A DNA stretch of 64,000 nucleotides from Arsenophonus sp052174535 (GTDB lineage: Bacteria > Pseudomonadota > Gammaproteobacteria > Enterobacterales > Enterobacteriaceae), in assembly GCA_052174535.1 (NCBI GenBank), contig JBQMRQ010000048.1, forward strand, positions 1 through 64,000, in the 5' to 3' direction. The notes under the pieces are model-generated. The model did no database searches. It saw only the letters and a program-made list of their open reading frames with translations, and had not been told where the DNA came from. Both the position numbers and the translations under genes were made by a program. Shown one piece after another: positions 63,476 through 64,000 of this stretch; the first letter of the stretch is position 1; every line of letters starts with the position of its first letter.

Positions 63476-64000
63476 ATGAAAATTATTATATTAGGTGCAG
63501 GACAAGTTGGTGAAACACTAGCAGAAAATTTAGTTGATGAAAATAACGATATTACTATCGTAGATACTAATACTGAACGTTTACGCCAATTACAGGATAA
63601 ATTTGACCTAAGAGTTGTCAGTGGGCATGGCTCATACCCTAGAATTCTAAGAGAAGCAGGAGCTAAAGATGCTGACATGCTAGTTGCTGTAACAAATTCA
63701 GATGAAACTAATATGATTGCATGTCAAATTGCTTATTCTCTTTTTAAGACACCAAATAAAGTTGCTAGAATACGTGCATCTGAATATATTAAAGAAACTA
63801 AAAAACTTTTTACACCTAATCATATACCAATTGATTATCTTATTTCACCAGAGCAGCTTGTCATTGATTATATTTACAAATTAATTCAATATCCCGGTGC
63901 ACTTCAGGTTGTTAACTTTGCAAGTGGTAAAGTAAGTATTGTTGCAGTAAAAGCCTATTATGGAGGTTCATTAGTAGGAAACCCTCTTTTAAATCTACGC
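63476..64000 (+). CDS. trkA: Trk potassium uptake protein TrkA (5' part)
   Basis: TrkA is the cytoplasmic NAD-binding regulatory subunit of the Trk potassium transporters. The first 175 codons are present and open to the window edge (about 458 in the full protein). An RCK-N Rossmann fold is visible: IIILGAGQVGETLAENL with the glycine motif at residues 7-12 and an acidic residue at the end of strand 2 (ITIVDT), followed by LQDKFDLRVVSGHGS and SDETNMIACQ. Then the start of the first RCK-C region (PEQLVIDYIYKLI, GALQVVNFA). The start is ATG at 63476; its ribosome binding site is weak. Confidence 0.95.
   Translation, partial: MKIIILGAGQVGETLAENLVDENNDITIVDTNTERLRQLQDKFDLRVVSGHGSYPRILREAGAKDADMLVAVTNSDETNMIACQIAYSLFKTPNKVARIRASEYIKETKKLFTPNHIPIDYLISPEQLVIDYIYKLIQYPGALQVVNFASGKVSIVAVKAYYGGSLVGNPLLNLR

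Noticed and set aside
1..64000. tRNA or rRNA genes
   Set aside because: No T-loop GGTTCRAATCC-like segments with matching acceptor stems and no rRNA landmarks were seen on either strand.
1..64000. CRISPR array, from the many repeated segments
   Set aside because: The repeats are kilobase-scale dispersed IS copies, not short regularly spaced direct repeats.

Overview
The window is an AT-rich, gene-poor piece of a gammaproteobacterial chromosome. Every gene I can recognise, intact or dead, has its closest remembered match in Enterobacterales (E. coli, Serratia). A few fully intact genes sit in long tracts of decayed genes and decayed insertion sequences, and no transposase is intact. This is the pattern of a host-restricted insect symbiont caught in mid genome reduction. 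Serratia symbiotica-like and Sodalis-like lineages both fit, and I cannot choose between them from sequence alone.

Layout. 1-10 kb: rph and yicC (divergent), rplY with a structured leader, and lysP are intact. yejK and yejH, which flank rplY in E. coli, are dead. 10-28 kb: almost entirely ruins, with nested IS256-like, IS481-like and IS1595-like copies, a dead crp, a dead membrane protein, and long AT-rich stretches with nothing recognisable. 27.5-36.7 kb: dead dusB followed by intact fis; dead upp, purM and purN; dead murP; then tusDCB, whose first gene has lost its start codon and is joined to an IS481 relic. 36.7-55 kb: the transcription and translation core, rpsL-rpsG-fusA-(dead tuf)-secE-nusG-rplK-rplA-rplJ-rplL-rpoB-rpoC, with conserved promoters, the L10 leader, the rplL-rpoB attenuator and strong terminators. 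55-64 kb: more IS256-like ruins, a dead def, intact fmt, rsmB split by two IS copies, and the start of trkA.

The gene set is informative. What survives makes ribosomes, RNA polymerase and tRNA modifications (TusBCD 2-thiouridine relay, RNase PH, Fmt), plus lysine and potassium uptake. What has died is regulation (crp), purine synthesis and salvage (purM, purN, upp), sugar uptake (murP), RNA modification (dusB, rsmB) and one EF-Tu copy.

Two points stand out. First, the str operon (tufA side) and the secE-rpoBC locus (tufB side) are far apart in E. coli but joined here exactly at a tuf gene, which is the expected product of a tufA x tufB inversion around the origin. Second, def (peptide deformylase) is dead beside an intact fmt, although formylation without deformylation is normally not tolerated.

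About fifteen decayed IS256-like copies were aligned by eye. They are about 1.39-1.40 kb when complete, have imperfect ~25-bp ends beginning GAGTTAT, and two of them retain recognisable 9-bp target duplications that now differ only by transitions. All comparisons rest on recalled family sequences, not on a database search.
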